A stretch of 64,000 nucleotides of DNA from Trema orientale. Lineage: Eukaryota; Streptophyta; Magnoliopsida; Rosales; Cannabaceae. The notes beneath the pieces are model-generated. The model ran no database searches and was not told the origin of the DNA. It saw only the letters and a list, made by a program, of their open reading frames with translations. The translations under genes and the position numbers were made by a program. Below are positions 36,925 through 50,604 of this stretch, in pieces (positions within the stretch are counted from its first letter, which is position 1; each line of letters opens with the position of its first letter). The DNA is taken from positions 183,481-247,480 of the forward strand of contig JXTC01000452.1 in NCBI GenBank assembly GCA_002914845.1, read 5' to 3'.

Positions 36925-37480
36925 TACTATCCACCCATATTTGAAGCATACTTCACAACACAAGTACATATTTAAACTCACACACACTACGGTTCCACAT
37001 TTGAACAAAAGATTCACATACAGGTCCAAATTTAAACACGAGATTCGTATTAGAGGTCCACATTTAAACACAAGAATAACACTTTAGGTGCATATTTAAA
37101 CCAAGAATAACACTTTAGGTATACATTTAAACATAAGATTCACATTATCGGTCCACATTTAAACACAAAATTTATATTAAAGATTTGGTTCATAATTAAA
37201 CACAAGTAACACTCTAAGTACACTTTTAAACACAAGATTCATATTACAGGTCCACATTTAAATACAAAATTCATGCTACAAATCCGATCCACAATCAAAC
37301 ACGAGATTCAAACTACAGGCCTACATTTAAACACGAGATTCACACTTCAGTTCAATATTTAAACATAATATCACACTATCGGTCCACAGTTAAACACATG
37401 ATTCATACTATAGATCGGTCCACATTTAAATACGAGATTCACACTTCAGGTACACATTTAAACACGAGATTAAATCACAC
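36925..37480 (-). repeat. Minisatellite in the right-arm leader intron
   Basis: Inverted counterpart of the left-arm array. Units read CACATTTAAACACRAGATTC and vary in copy order and sequence. It lies outside the start codon of the right copy, consistent with a leader intron. Confidence 0.7.
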
Positions 37481-38104
37481 CATTTAGAAGACAAACGGGG
37501 AAAAAAAAAAAGTACACATTTGAAAAGAGAAATCACACCATAAAAATGCATATAAAAAATAAGCATTACAGTACACATGGAATGAAAATTAATTTTGAAA
37601 AAAAAATTAAAAAATACAAATTAAAAAAAAGAACGCAAAATCCCCCAAAATTCTAACTTAATGCATGAAAAATATGAACACTTTTACAAAATCAAGCATA
37701 AAAAAACTCGAAATCTATAACATTAGACTAACAATCGGTGAAAAACTCAAAAAATTCAAAAATAAAATCACCAAAAAACAACTCAATAAATACACAACTC
37801 TAAATCAACAAACCCTAAAACAAAGGATGAAGAAGAAGAAGATGAAGAACTACCTTAATCCAGAGATGAAAGCGACTTACACTGAAGAAGAAGAATCAAA
37901 CTATGAATGAAGGAGAAGACTAACCGGGTTCTGAGAGCGAAGAAGAAATACTCGAACGAATAGGGGAATCTGTCTCCAATAGTCCAATGTCCACACCATA
38001 CGACTTATAAGCTGAGGAGAATATTATCCTTTCACCTATTAAAATCGGGTATACATGAATAAAAAATAAAAAACGGGTATAGACGAAATAAGAGCCCCAA
38101 AAAT

Positions 38105-38302
38105 CCCTCTAAGCAATGAAAGCTGGCCCATTCATGACCATTTGGGCTTTTTGTCCACTCTCTATCAATCCGTACAGGTGGACACTCAAAACCCTGAGAT
38201 GAGAAAGTCTGGATCAGCATGGGGTTTAGGGTTTTTCTGTGATTTCTTCTCCGTCTCCTCTGCCCTAACGTTCAGTAAAGACGTAAAGTAAAATCGTGAA
38301 AG
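38105..38302 (+). promoter_or_regulatory. RRP4 promoter with site II and telo-box motifs
   Basis: Only 198 bp separate the inverted-repeat arm from the ATG. Site II-type motifs occur as GGCCCA (38125-38130, inverse of TGGGCC) and TGGGCT (38143-38148). A telo-box core appears as GGGTTTAGGGTTTTT (38222-38236). This pairing is typical of plant ribosome-biogenesis and translation genes, which fits an exosome subunit. Confidence 0.6.
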
Positions 38303-38981
38303 ATGAGAGGGACGCAGCTTCCATTGAACCAAACCCAGAAGGTTCGTCTACAGAGAGCTCTCCAACAACTCGAGTCTCTTTCTTCTAAGATCAATTCCAA
38401 TGCTTCTGTCACAGTCGCCGATTCCATTCCCGTTAACTACGAAGATGGCGTCCTCAAGTACACCTCTCGCCTTCTGTATCTATATCAATATATATATATA
38501 TATATATATATATGTATACATTATATATCTGAAACTTGAAACTTGGAATTGGAATTGGAATTGGGTTTTGTCTATTTGTGACTTTTATTTGTAAAAATGT
38601 ATCTGGGTAACTCTGCTGTGGTTGAATTCAGGGGACATGGAACCTCAGAGCTCAATGGTGAAATCGTTGCGACGGTTTGCGGCATCGTCGAGCGAGTCAA
38701 CAAGCTGGTCTACGTTCGTGCTTTACGTGCCAGGTACAAGCCAGAGGTTGGTGATATCATAGTGGGGCGTGTTGTTGAGGTAATGCACACAATTCCCCTC
38801 CATTTCTCTCTCTTTCTCTAACTCTCTTCTCTGGTGAAGTTGTTTAACTTATCTTATGCATGAGTCATGTCATTATATAATGGTTAGTAATGAACTTGAT
38901 TCGGTCATGTACAGCTAAGCAGTACCTACTTTAGTCTTGACATTTTCTATATCTCTTTCGTCGAAAGATCTATATAGAAAT

Positions 38982-39024
<43 letters not shown>

Positions 39025-40809
39025 ACATTTTCCCCCCTTTCGGTTATATAATTAATTTTGCTGTCCAGGTTGCCCCAAAGCGTTGGAGAATAGAGATTAA
39101 TTATAGCCAGAACGCAGTGCTGATGCTTTCTTCAATGAACCTACCTGATGGTATCCAGGTATACTAGTAGCTTAAACTACCTCAGTGTCAAGAGATTACT
39201 TTTGCATACTAAAATATCTTTTGTAATTTAGAAATTTTGGTTTGATATGGTATTGATTGATTATGACAATTCTTGTTTGCTGAATTCGGATTTATATCTA
39301 AGTTGCCAAGGTGTCTACTTCAATTCTTTAGGAAAAAAAAATTGCACATAGCTGAAGTTCATAAGTTTTTCCTTTATATTGAACAAAAGGGAATTCGATA
39401 TTACTGATATTGTCATGGCAATAATATTCACCGTGATCCTGCAAATGTATCATTTAGATGATGAAGAAAAGAAAGCACATTTTCTTGACTATTGAATTTG
39501 ATGAGCTGCACGTGTTACTTCTTCCTAGCACAATCTGATCCTTGTTTGAATTCCGTTTTTTAATTGCTAGAGGCGCCGAACTGCTGTCGATGAACTCAAC
39601 ATGCGTAGCATTTTTGAAGAGAGTGATGTTATTTGTGTAAGTCAGCCTATCCATTATTGGCCTATTTGTAAAAAACCTTGGTTTCTTAGCTACTTAGTAA
39701 GTGGAAATAGAGAAGCCAGAGAAGGCAAGTAAAGGAATGAATTCTTGCTAATTTAATGGTAGGACTAGCACTTTTATTTCAGTTATTTTAATGTGAGGTA
39801 TTTTCTCTCTTCCAGGCTGAAGTTCGAGGTTTTCAACATGATGGTTTGCATCTCCAAGCAAGAAGTCAAAAGTATGGGAAGGTTGGTCTTAGTCTATGAT
39901 GTCTGTACTTCTTTTATTATGATCTGAACAATGAAACAGAAGGCAGTAATTGTTTGGCTGGCCTTAAAATGAAAAGGAAATAAGCTAAGAGCTGTATTGT
40001 TGAATATTGTGGTGCATAATTTCCTCTGTCTATTCCTGCGGTTGTTTCCCAAGCAATTTTAAAATTTGACAAGGCTAGTGCATGTTTGCATAGTCCATTT
40101 ACTTTTCTTTTTATTACAATTTGACGTCTTCATGTTTCTTATCCAAGTCTTGAGAGTGAACCCTGTGACATCTACTCACCTCAGCCAAAGATCCATACCT
40201 AGTATTTGCTTGATTTGCCACTATTATGTTGTCACTTGTCAACTACCAAACTGAAACCACATTCTTTCTCCCGTTATTGCTTTCAGTTGTTCTATTACTA
40301 TATGCACGTTGATATGTTATTACTTCTAAATTATATATCCTTCCTTACAGCTTAAAAGGGGTCAATTGCTCACAGTCCCTCCTTATCTAGTGAAGAGACG
40401 CAAACAGCATTTCCATTATTTGGAACAGTATGGGATTGACGTGATACTTGGCTGTAATGGATTCATCTGGGTTGGTGAACATGTCGAAGCCACCGATGAT
40501 ATGGTGGAAGAACAAGTGAGCAAATCCGAACAACAAACAATGAATTCTGATGGAATTTTAACCGATATGGAAGAACAAGAACAAGTTTCTACCCCACTTG
40601 AGATAAGACAGTATGTATGCAGGGCGGCAAATGCTGTCCGGGTTTTGGCTACTTTGGGTTTCATTGTTACTATAGAAGTGATAGTTGAGATTGTAAACTT
40701 AAGTAGCTCTATGAATCTTGATATTCATGAAATGCTTGGTTCAGAGTTCTGTGTTTTGGTCACCGAGAAAGAGGTTGAACGACGAACCTTGACCAAGAAA
40801 AAGGGATGA
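38303..40809 (+). CDS. RRP4: Exosome complex component RRP4
   Basis: Six exons: 38303-38457, 38632-38779, 39069-39158, 39571-39636, 39816-39881 and 40351-40809, giving 327 aa; all junctions are GT-AG and in frame. RRP4 is an S1/KH RNA-binding cap subunit of the exosome, which degrades and trims rRNA precursors and other RNAs 3' to 5'. The N-terminal segment (KGHGTSELNGEIVATVCGIV) leads to the S1 region (VYVRALRARYKPEVGDIIVG, VAPKRWRIEINYSQNAVLML). RRRTAVDELNMR and the KH-type block (DVILGCNGFIWVGEHVE) follow. Intron 1 carries a TA microsatellite and intron 2 adjacent TA and GT runs. The gene appears intact despite the inverted repeat immediately upstream. Confidence 0.95.
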
Positions 40810-41697
40810 CGAGCGGTGTAGCAAACCAATTTCATAATGGAAAGTTCTCTGTACTTTTCTTCTCTTTAACTTGCACCATGATATTGATTGGAAAGGTATT
40901 TTTGTAATCTTACCTGTTTGACAACTAAATTGCAAATCATAAGGTGTTAATTTTTCGCAAATCAGAAGGTGTTAATTTTTCTTTTTTTGGCTTATTGGTA
41001 TTAGTTCGTTTAGTTAGTTTACTAAGAATTAGCAGTGTTATATTGTATTGTAACGTACCAAATTTAAGTAATTAAACTTTCTACGTACCAAATTTAAGTA
41101 ATTAAACTTTCTTCACTTAACAAGCAAGTTCTTGAGTTGAAATGGTTTTCAAGTACCTAACAATAAGTGGTAGGTACATTCCCAATGTTTCAACTACGTA
41201 ACATCGATTGATAGATAGTTGATGCTTAAAATGCAAATTTCAAAAACAGTAAGCCAGCGAGCGAAATGAAAGGTTGGGAAAGGAAAGCTGTTCCTGGCAT
41301 CGCTCCCAACAAGACTACCTGTGATTTGATCTAGAGTTTGCAAGCTATCCTTTTGCAATTTCCTTTTTTCTTTTTGGTAGAATTATACTTTTGTAATTGC
41401 GCATTATACATCTGGATTTAGTCTTGCTCAATCTCAAGTGAAGAAAAAAGGTCTTGCTCAATCTCAAGAAAAGAAAAAAGAAGCATGTAAACTTGTTAAA
41501 GAAAAATTATCACTAAAATATTTCATATTCTCTCGGTAGCCGTTATAGCACTCCAAAATACATGTAATCCCCGTCCAAAAAAAAAAAAAAGAATGTCTCC
41601 ATAAACTACATGGAAAGGTTTGAAACCCTACAAACTACCTTTTCTTGTTGAAATCAGTGAAGTGTCTTGGGATCTTGCACGAGCAGCTGGTCAGTGT
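40810..41697. other. Convergent 3' regions of RRP4 and ABP1
   Basis: Three short tandem duplications occur: ~24 bp near 40935 (CAAATCAKAAGGTGTTAATT), ~33 bp near 41056-41112 (TACCAAATTTAAGTAATTAA) and ~30 bp near 41428-41480 (GGTCTTGCTCAATCTCAAG). No gene was seen. Confidence 0.5.
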
Positions 41698-44116
<2,419 letters not shown>

Positions 44117-44679
44117 TAAAGTAGTTAGTTATATGACTCTGAAACTGTATGGGTTTCTTTTTCAGAGACTACTTATTAATCTTTCGATTATTTTTCAGGA
44201 GATTCCAGAAACTACTCGTCGTTTTTATGACTTTTGTCTAAATACCCAAAAAGCCCTTGTGATATTTTTCAATTCCAAACCAGTCCCCTTACCTCACTCT
44301 TGTAATCTGGTCTGGTCTGGTCTGGTCATCTGGCTGACTCTCTCGTTTACTTCTCAATCCAATAAACCCAGTTCGCAGTTACTCTCATTCTCTCTACTCT
44401 GGCGTCCATGGCGGCTGAGACTCACTTCTGAACACTCAGAATATATCAAATTGATGTACGTTATGTATGTATATTTCTTTTTATTTTATTATTTATTGTT
44501 GGGATTTCCTTGAAACAAAACTGGGTTTGCTGAGATATGAGCTTTTATGTTTATATACTCCTAATAAAAGTTGGGTTTTGGTTTTTGAGCTTTTAGAAAT
44601 ATTGATTAGGCGAATTGGGTTTGATATTCATTGTCGTATTTTTTTGCAGATATCAGAGTAGTATAAACCCTATAAAGTT
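44117..44679 (+). promoter_or_regulatory. Divergent promoter ABP1/mTERF4 and mTERF4 leader with uORF
   Basis: The two start codons are 563 bp apart and face away from each other, so promoter elements must be shared or interleaved. A seven-codon uORF, MAAETHF, starts at 44408 in a strong context (TCCATGGCGG) and stops at 44431. A leader intron is likely, ending at the acceptor TTTTTGCAG (44649) just before the main ATG at 44680. Confidence 0.5.
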
Positions 44680-46230
44680 ATGAAGATAAGCTATAATGCT
44701 ATTACAAAACCCAGCTTTTTGCTTGTACATCCTGAGTTGCCAGCAATTATATATCCTAAACCTCATTTAGCTTCAAATCCAATTCTTCGAGTACCTCGTA
44801 GCCATGAGAGGTTTAATGGGTTGGTTGCAAAGTATTCTTATTCTACTGCTGAGAGAACATCTAGGAACAGTAGGAGCATTGGTTTGGGTAGGAAACAAGG
44901 AGGTTCTTCATCCCTCTATAGCCGTCCTAGTTTGCTAGAGATGAAGAATGAGAGGATCGAAAACCGAGCCCGCGTTTACGAGTTCTTGAGAGGACTTGGT
45001 ATTGTCCCTGATGAGCTTGATGGGTTGGAGCTTCCTGTGACAGTCGAAGTCATGAAGGAACGTGTGGATTTTCTTCACAGCTTGGGGCTCACAATCGAAG
45101 ATATTAATAACTATCCACTTGTTTTAGGCTGCAGTGTGAAGAAGAACATGATTCCTGTGCTGGATTATCTTGGTAAACTCGGCATAAGGAAATCTACTTT
45201 CACAGATTTTTTGAGAAGATATCCTCAAGTACTTCATGCTAGTGTTGTGGTTGATCTTGCTCCTGTGGTCAAGTATCTTCAAGGGATGGATATCAAGCCC
45301 AATGATATTCCGCGGGTTCTTGAGAGATATCCGGAAGTGATGGGTTTCAAGCTTGAGGGGACCATGAGCACTTCAGTAGCCTATTTGGTTGGCATTGGGG
45401 TAGCAAGAAGGGAGATTGGAGGTGTTTTAACTAGATACCCTGAGGTTTTAGGGATGCGAGTGGGCCGTGTGATCAAACCCTTTGTTGAATATATGGAAAG
45501 CTTGGGTATTCCAAGATTAGCTGTGGCTAGATTGATAGAGAAACGGCCTCAGATACTTGGATTTGGATTGGAGGAGAGGGTCAAACCAAATGTTGAATCT
45601 CTTTTGGAGTTTCATGTTCGGGAGGCATCACTGGCTTCAGTAGTGGCTCAATATCCTGAGATTGTGGGGCTAGACCTGAAGTCTAGGCTTCGTAGTCAAC
45701 AAAGTTTGCTCAAGTCAGTAATTGGTTTGGAGCATGAGGACTTTGGCAGAGTTGTTGAGAAGATGCCACAGGTTGCGAGTCTCAGTAAAACACCTATGAT
45801 AAAACATGTGAATTTCCTGAAGGATTGTGGATTGTCCTTGGAACAGCTAAGGACAATGATCATGGGTTGTCCCCAGTTGCTTGCCTTGAATATTGACATC
45901 ATGAAACTTAGCTTTAACTTCTTTCTAACTGAGATGGGACGGCCTTTGGATGACTTGGTTGCTTTCCCAGCATTCTTTACTTATGGCCTGGAATCTACCA
46001 TTAAACCAAGACATAGGATGGTTGCGAGAAAAGGGTTGAAATGTTCGCTTGCTTGGATGCTTAATTGCTCAGATGAAAAGTTTAAGCAACGGATGGATTA
46101 TGATACCATTGACCTGGAGGAGATGGAACCAGAGCCATCATTCAATATGAACACACTGATGGAACCAAGGAGCGATGACTCAGGTTCTGAATATGAGGAT
46201 GAGGACAGTGATGATGATTATGTAGACTAA
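44680..46230 (+). CDS. mTERF4: mTERF-family organellar factor, mTERF4/BSM (RUG2)-like
   Basis: A single coding exon of 516 aa. The N-terminus (about 1-60) is basic and Ser-rich without acidic runs, consistent with a plastid or mitochondrial transit peptide. From ~95 to ~430, repeated mTERF helical units are visible, each with a proline-containing signature such as YPLVLGCSVKKN, YPQVLHASV, YPEVMGFKLEG, YPEVLGMRVG, RPQILGFGLEE, YPEIVGLDLKS and CPQLLALNI. The tail has the subfamily block DLEEMEPEPSFNMNTLMEPR followed by an acidic run, as in Arabidopsis BSM/RUG2. That protein is needed for organellar transcript processing and splicing; the same role is inferred here. Confidence 0.92.
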   Translation: MKISYNAITKPSFLLVHPELPAIIYPKPHLASNPILRVPRSHERFNGLVAKYSYSTAERTSRNSRSIGLGRKQGGSSSLYSRPSLLEMKNERIENRARVYEFLRGLGIVPDELDGLELPVTVEVMKERVDFLHSLGLTIEDINNYPLVLGCSVKKNMIPVLDYLGKLGIRKSTFTDFLRRYPQVLHASVVVDLAPVVKYLQGMDIKPNDIPRVLERYPEVMGFKLEGTMSTSVAYLVGIGVARREIGGVLTRYPEVLGMRVGRVIKPFVEYMESLGIPRLAVARLIEKRPQILGFGLEERVKPNVESLLEFHVREASLASVVAQYPEIVGLDLKSRLRSQQSLLKSVIGLEHEDFGRVVEKMPQVASLSKTPMIKHVNFLKDCGLSLEQLRTMIMGCPQLLALNIDIMKLSFNFFLTEMGRPLDDLVAFPAFFTYGLESTIKPRHRMVARKGLKCSLAWMLNCSDEKFKQRMDYDTIDLEEMEPEPSFNMNTLMEPRSDDSGSEYEDEDSDDDYVD

Positions 46231-47303
46231 TCAGTATTGTATTGTAGAGAGTGTGAATGCAATACTGTTGAGGTAGTCTTTTTTGTTCAAAGCATCTTGG
46301 GGACTTTTAGATGGATATTCTTTTGTTGGATTACTTATAAGGAATCAAATCTAAAGGCTTTATTACTCGTCCTTAGTTACTTTGCATAATGAAGAGTAGA
46401 AGTACAACTTCCTTGGTGGCTGATGTTCATGTTGTCCAAATGAATTTGAGGAAAAAGATACTCTTAAATGTCAAAGCACTTTTAAGACTACAATTTTAGA
46501 CGTTGAGGTGATTTCTAATATGGATGATACCTTATTCCGTTTGTATTGTTACCTAATTCGGTTTGTATTGTTTTAATGGATACTGTGTCTGTTAGAATAG
46601 AGTTCAATCAATCTCATGGAGCTCCCTACTTCTATTGTTATGCGGTGTGGGATTTCGCACAAACAAGCTCTGGTTTTCAGGAAATTTTCATTTATTATGA
46701 ACATGAATTAGAATCTGTCTGGTCTCATTTCAACGTGAAAACGATTAGAACCGAATCTCATTGAAGAATTGGTCCTCTTAATTTGTGGTTTTCTTTTACC
46801 ACAGTTCTAATCTTATTATACTCATAACCTCCGAAAAAATCGATTTCCATTTAAAAGAACAAGACACAAACTTAATTATGGGTTAGCTTTGTTATTACAA
46901 TTACCACTCTTGGTATCTTTAGTGTCTTCGATTGGACACGAGTTATAGCTCTTCTTTCCCTAAAAGCAAAAATGTTTGACTTTGTATTGCTGCAGCCAAA
47001 AGAAATGGCAAACTTGAACAAGAAAAGACAGAATACAGGGTGAATGAGCCCTCAATATTATAATCAAGTTTCCCATAATATCCATCCTATTAACAACTCC
47101 TTGGGACTTGAATAGGATTGTTCATCTTCATGAAAACCGATGTGTTTTTCTCTTGTATGGTACAGCGAACACAGCCCCATTGCTAAATCAGTATCTTCTT
47201 CTACTTGGTAGTATGTTGAGGCCATAGCAGGCATTACGAAAATGTCTCCGAAGGTTACAAGCCTATTATAATACATTCGAATAGAGCCGACGACATTGGA
47301 TTC
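46231..47303. other. Convergent 3' regions of mTERF4 and RPH1
   Basis: No additional gene was seen. Small ORFs at 46546-46764 (+) and 47064-47276 (-) have no recognisable domain. The latter overlaps the likely RPH1 3' UTR. Confidence 0.5.
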
Positions 47304-48893
47304 CTAGTCTCTTCTTTGTGGCCACCCAAGCTGTAGAACAGAACATTTTTCAGGAGAATTAACGAGAATACAATTAAGACAAAGAATGCCTTGTTCAATT
47401 TTTGCATGAATTAAAAGAATACCTTCCATGCATACATGCCAAAGAAGGCTACGGTATCAGCAGACCAAACAACTGCGAAGGACTTCAAGAAGAATGGAAT
47501 TATTATATTGAGCAAGGGAATGAGAAGAAAGAGATAGTTAAGAGCTTCCTTCTCATTTTTTGAGCAATCTCGAGCACGTAACGACGGAATTGCTGCAAAC
47601 AACAGAAAGTAGTCCTTATAAGGTCCAGTTCTACAATATGAAAAATCAGTTTGCTTCTGCAAATTTTCTAATTAGGTTGGCGGACTCAGAGATTTTGATT
47701 TTCTAGTAAAACATGGGTGGCTTCAGGTGCTAAGAAAAAGCATCAAGCTTATTAAATCGAAAACAAAGGCTGTGGAGGAAAAGAAAACTCACTGAACATC
47801 CAAATTGACCACATTCCCATTAGTCTCCATATATCTGGTTCATTTGAAGGGAACAAGAGATTATAAGACAGAGCTCCACCTAACAACATGGAAACATAGC
47901 CTTGAACTTCAAAAACAGTGTATAATACAGTTCCAGGGACGGCAGGGTTCTTGGTAGCTGTCGAAGCCCTTGGAGCAAAGGTCGCAGCGGTTTTTTGAAC
48001 AACCTGTGAAGGCACCGTATTATATACAAGAAAATTAGCTTGGAGAAAATTGACGACATTCTCAGTGAAAACCATGTTTACTAATTTGTGGCCGTAATGG
48101 GAATGGATATTAGGAAAGTGATTCCCTTTTCCAATCATTCATGTTGAATGAAATGTGAAAATGAAGACATGGACATTTGGGATACAAATTTTGGAGAATC
48201 CATCACATGATTAGTGAAATTAAGAAAGGTATTCAATTTGTTTATTCTCTTCCATTTCTCTCTCAGTTCATCTCTTTTATGAGTCTTTTCGTTATTAACT
48301 AGTAGACATGCCTACATAAATAGATACATAGTATAACTTGACCAAAAACAATTTGTGAACTCAAGCGCTACTAGGACTGTTTAAAACTGAACTTTGTCCA
48401 ATATCTAACGAAGCAATCATCACCCAAAACATTACTAATTTCATATGCCCAGAAAACCCAATTAACTTTGCCATCTCTTCTTTCCTGACCCAATTCACAA
48501 CATTCAACAACACGAGAAACCTGGCTCAAAATGGAAATTGAGGGTCGACCCAGATGAGAAAAACACAAGAAAAATCCAAACCTTTTTAAGGTCTTTGTCG
48601 ACTGGAACAGAGGAGGCTTTACTTGCTCCCTTGGGTTCTTCCTCTCCAGTAACGGGTTCTTCTTCCTCTCCGGTGGGTTCCTCTAGAGGAGGAGCAGGAG
48701 GCTGTGTCTCTACTTGGTTAGAGGAATTGGCATAAATTCTGAGGCTTCTGCTGTGAAAGGGAGTAGTAGTAGTAGTAATATGGGAATAATGGGATGAGGA
48801 GATGTTCCTGAGGGTTGGAGTTGAAGAGGTGAAGTGAATACTAAACCTTGGGATATAGTAGTTGCAGAAGGAGGTAGAGGGCAAGGCGTTCAT
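47304..48893 (-). CDS. RPH1: RESISTANCE TO PHYTOPHTHORA 1-like chloroplast membrane protein
   Basis: Four exons on the minus strand: 48893-48582, 48003-47793, 47592-47423 and 47330-47304 (nine codons including stop), giving 239 aa. Residues 1-55 are Ser/Thr-rich and look like a chloroplast transit peptide. A Pro/Glu-rich linker follows, then the conserved part KTAATFAPRASTATKNPAVPG and VFEVQGYVSMLLGGALSYNL, WRLMGMWSIWMFTIPSLRAR and NYLFLLIPLLNIIIPFF, with about four hydrophobic spans. In Arabidopsis RPH1 contributes to resistance to Phytophthora; its biochemical role is unclear. Identity rests on remembered family sequence. Its neighbour PIEZO also sits beside RPH1 in Arabidopsis. Confidence 0.85.
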
Positions 48894-49233
48894 GTTGTGA
48901 GACTCTTGGATTGGATTTTAGCTTTGCCTATGCATGAAAAGAGAGGAGGCATGGCATGGTCGGATAAGAAACTTGAGGCAGCCAAGTCGTCACTACACTG
49001 CTCGGAGGATTACATTACGCATGACGATGTTTACGCAGTAAAACGACATGTCGTTTCAAGGATGATTTCTTGTCAGTTACAAATTTATGGGTTAATTCTA
49101 TTTTGGGCTTATGGCAAATGGTCCATGAACCATCCAGCTTTTGATATTTTGGTCCCGGAGTTTAAATTTTTGCAATTAAGTCTCTGAATTTTTTAATTCT
49201 TTGCAATTAAGTCCAAATTGTAGCTTTTTGTAT
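48894..49233. other. RPH1 upstream region
   Basis: This should hold the RPH1 promoter. TTTGGTCCCGGAGTTTAAA and TTGCAATTAAGTC repeats at 49145-49215 look like debris of a TIR element. The open frame 48834-49187 (+) overlaps RPH1 antisense and is not supported. Confidence 0.4.
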
Positions 49234-50604
49234 AGGGTGGTTCAAAATCCGCACTATCCAATCCAATCCGCATGACCCAATCCAATCCAATCCGATCCAC
49301 AAAGTGCGGATATCCACACTTGTGCAGATTGGATTGGATCCAAAAATTGAAATCCGCACTTCTGTGGATCGGATACTTTTTTTACCTTGAAAAGTAACCG
49401 ATCCAATCCAAACCGCACATAATATATAGATTTTTAAATAAAATATATATTATTTAATATTTTGGTTTTAAATTAAGTTTAATTTTAGATTTTAATAGAT
49501 TGTAATTAATTTATATGCATATATATGATCAATAATCGGCCAAATTCATAAAAAAATACTCAAATTTGTACTAAAATTAAATAATCCAAGACAAAAAATG
49601 ACATGAAACTCAATTTTAAAAGCTTATTGAGAAATAGGGCTTATAGAAATGTGACCAAATTTTGGGTCCAATTTCAGTAAATGTCCCTTTGTCAAATGTT
49701 ATAGCAAAATGTCCGGTATATATGCTTATATACCAAGTGTAAAATTTTATATACCAAGTATAAAAAATTATATACCCAGTGCATTTCAGTACAGTAACTG
49801 AAATTAGTAGATATATATCTACCAAGTGTAAAAATATATATATCTAGACATTTAGCTATAAAATTTTAAAAACGGACATCTACTTAATCAAATTTAAAAT
49901 TTTGGTCTTGATTTAGGTGGATGACCAAAATTTAAATTTGATTAAGTAGATGTCTATTTTTAAAATTTTAGCTAAGAAATTTAGGTGGATAACCAAAATT
50001 TTAAATTTGATTAAATAGATGTCCATTTTTAAAATTTTATAGCTAAATGTCCAAGTATATATATTTTTACACTTGGAAGATACACATATCTACTAATTTT
50101 AGTTACTGTACTGAAATGTACCAAGAGAAATTTATGTGGATGACCAAAATTTTAAACTTGATTAAGTAGATGTCCATTTTTAAAATTTTATAGCTAAATA
50201 TCCAGGTATATATATTTTTACACTTGGTAGATATGTTTATCTACTAATTTCAGTTACTGTACTGAAATGTATTGGGTATATAATTTTTTGTACTTGGTAT
50301 ATAAAATATTATACTTAGTATATAAACATATATATCGGACATTTTGCTATAACATTCGACAAATAGATATTTACTTAAATTGGGCCCAAATTTTGGTCAT
50401 ATTTCTATAAGCCTCAAGTTTATTTATCAAGTCCAACTATCCGATCTAAAATAACTGATCCAATCTGCATATTTGCGGATTGGATTGGATTGCTTTAGAC
50501 ATTTTATGCGGATTGGATTTGATGAGAAATCTGAAATCTGCACCTAGTGCGGATCAGATATAAATATGCTAAAAAAGTGTGGATTGGGTTGGATGAACAC
50601 CCTT
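49234..50604. mobile_element. TIR element with GGGTGTTCA-type ends, carrying a nested insertion
   Basis: The left end AGGGTGGTTCAAAATCCGCA pairs with the inverted right end AAGGGTGTTCATCCAACCCA. Near both ends are repeated CCAATCC/GGATTGG and TGCGGAT motifs, typical of plant hAT-like elements with such termini. After removing the nested foldback (49638-50413) the element is about 595 bp and non-coding. The target duplication is not clear. Confidence 0.6.
49638..50413. mobile_element. Nested foldback element (~776 bp)
   Basis: GGCTTATAGAAATGTGACCA at 49638 pairs with the inverted end GGCTTATAGAAATATGACCA at 50413. Pairing continues inward over ~270 bp, through TGTTATAGCAAAATGTCCG, TACTTGGTATATAAAAT-like and CAGTTACTGTACTGAAAT blocks. 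The centre repeats GTGGATGACCAAAATTTTAA three times. It is non-coding. It lies inside the 49234-50604 element and so inserted later. Confidence 0.7.

Larger units (their letters stand above)
33987..38104 (-). repeat. Right arm of the giant inverted repeat (~4.1 kb)
   Basis: Inverted counterpart of 29764-33843, ending ...AGAGCCCCAAAAAT at 38104. Length is within ~40 bp of the left arm despite local indels, including an 85-bp tandem duplication at 34471-34640. The outer end stops 198 bp before the RRP4 ATG. Confidence 0.85.

Noticed and set aside
29755..38113. 9-bp Mutator target duplication around the giant inverted repeat
   Set aside because: The flanks (TCGGTACCC and CCCTCTAAG) do not match; only CCC is shared, which may be chance.
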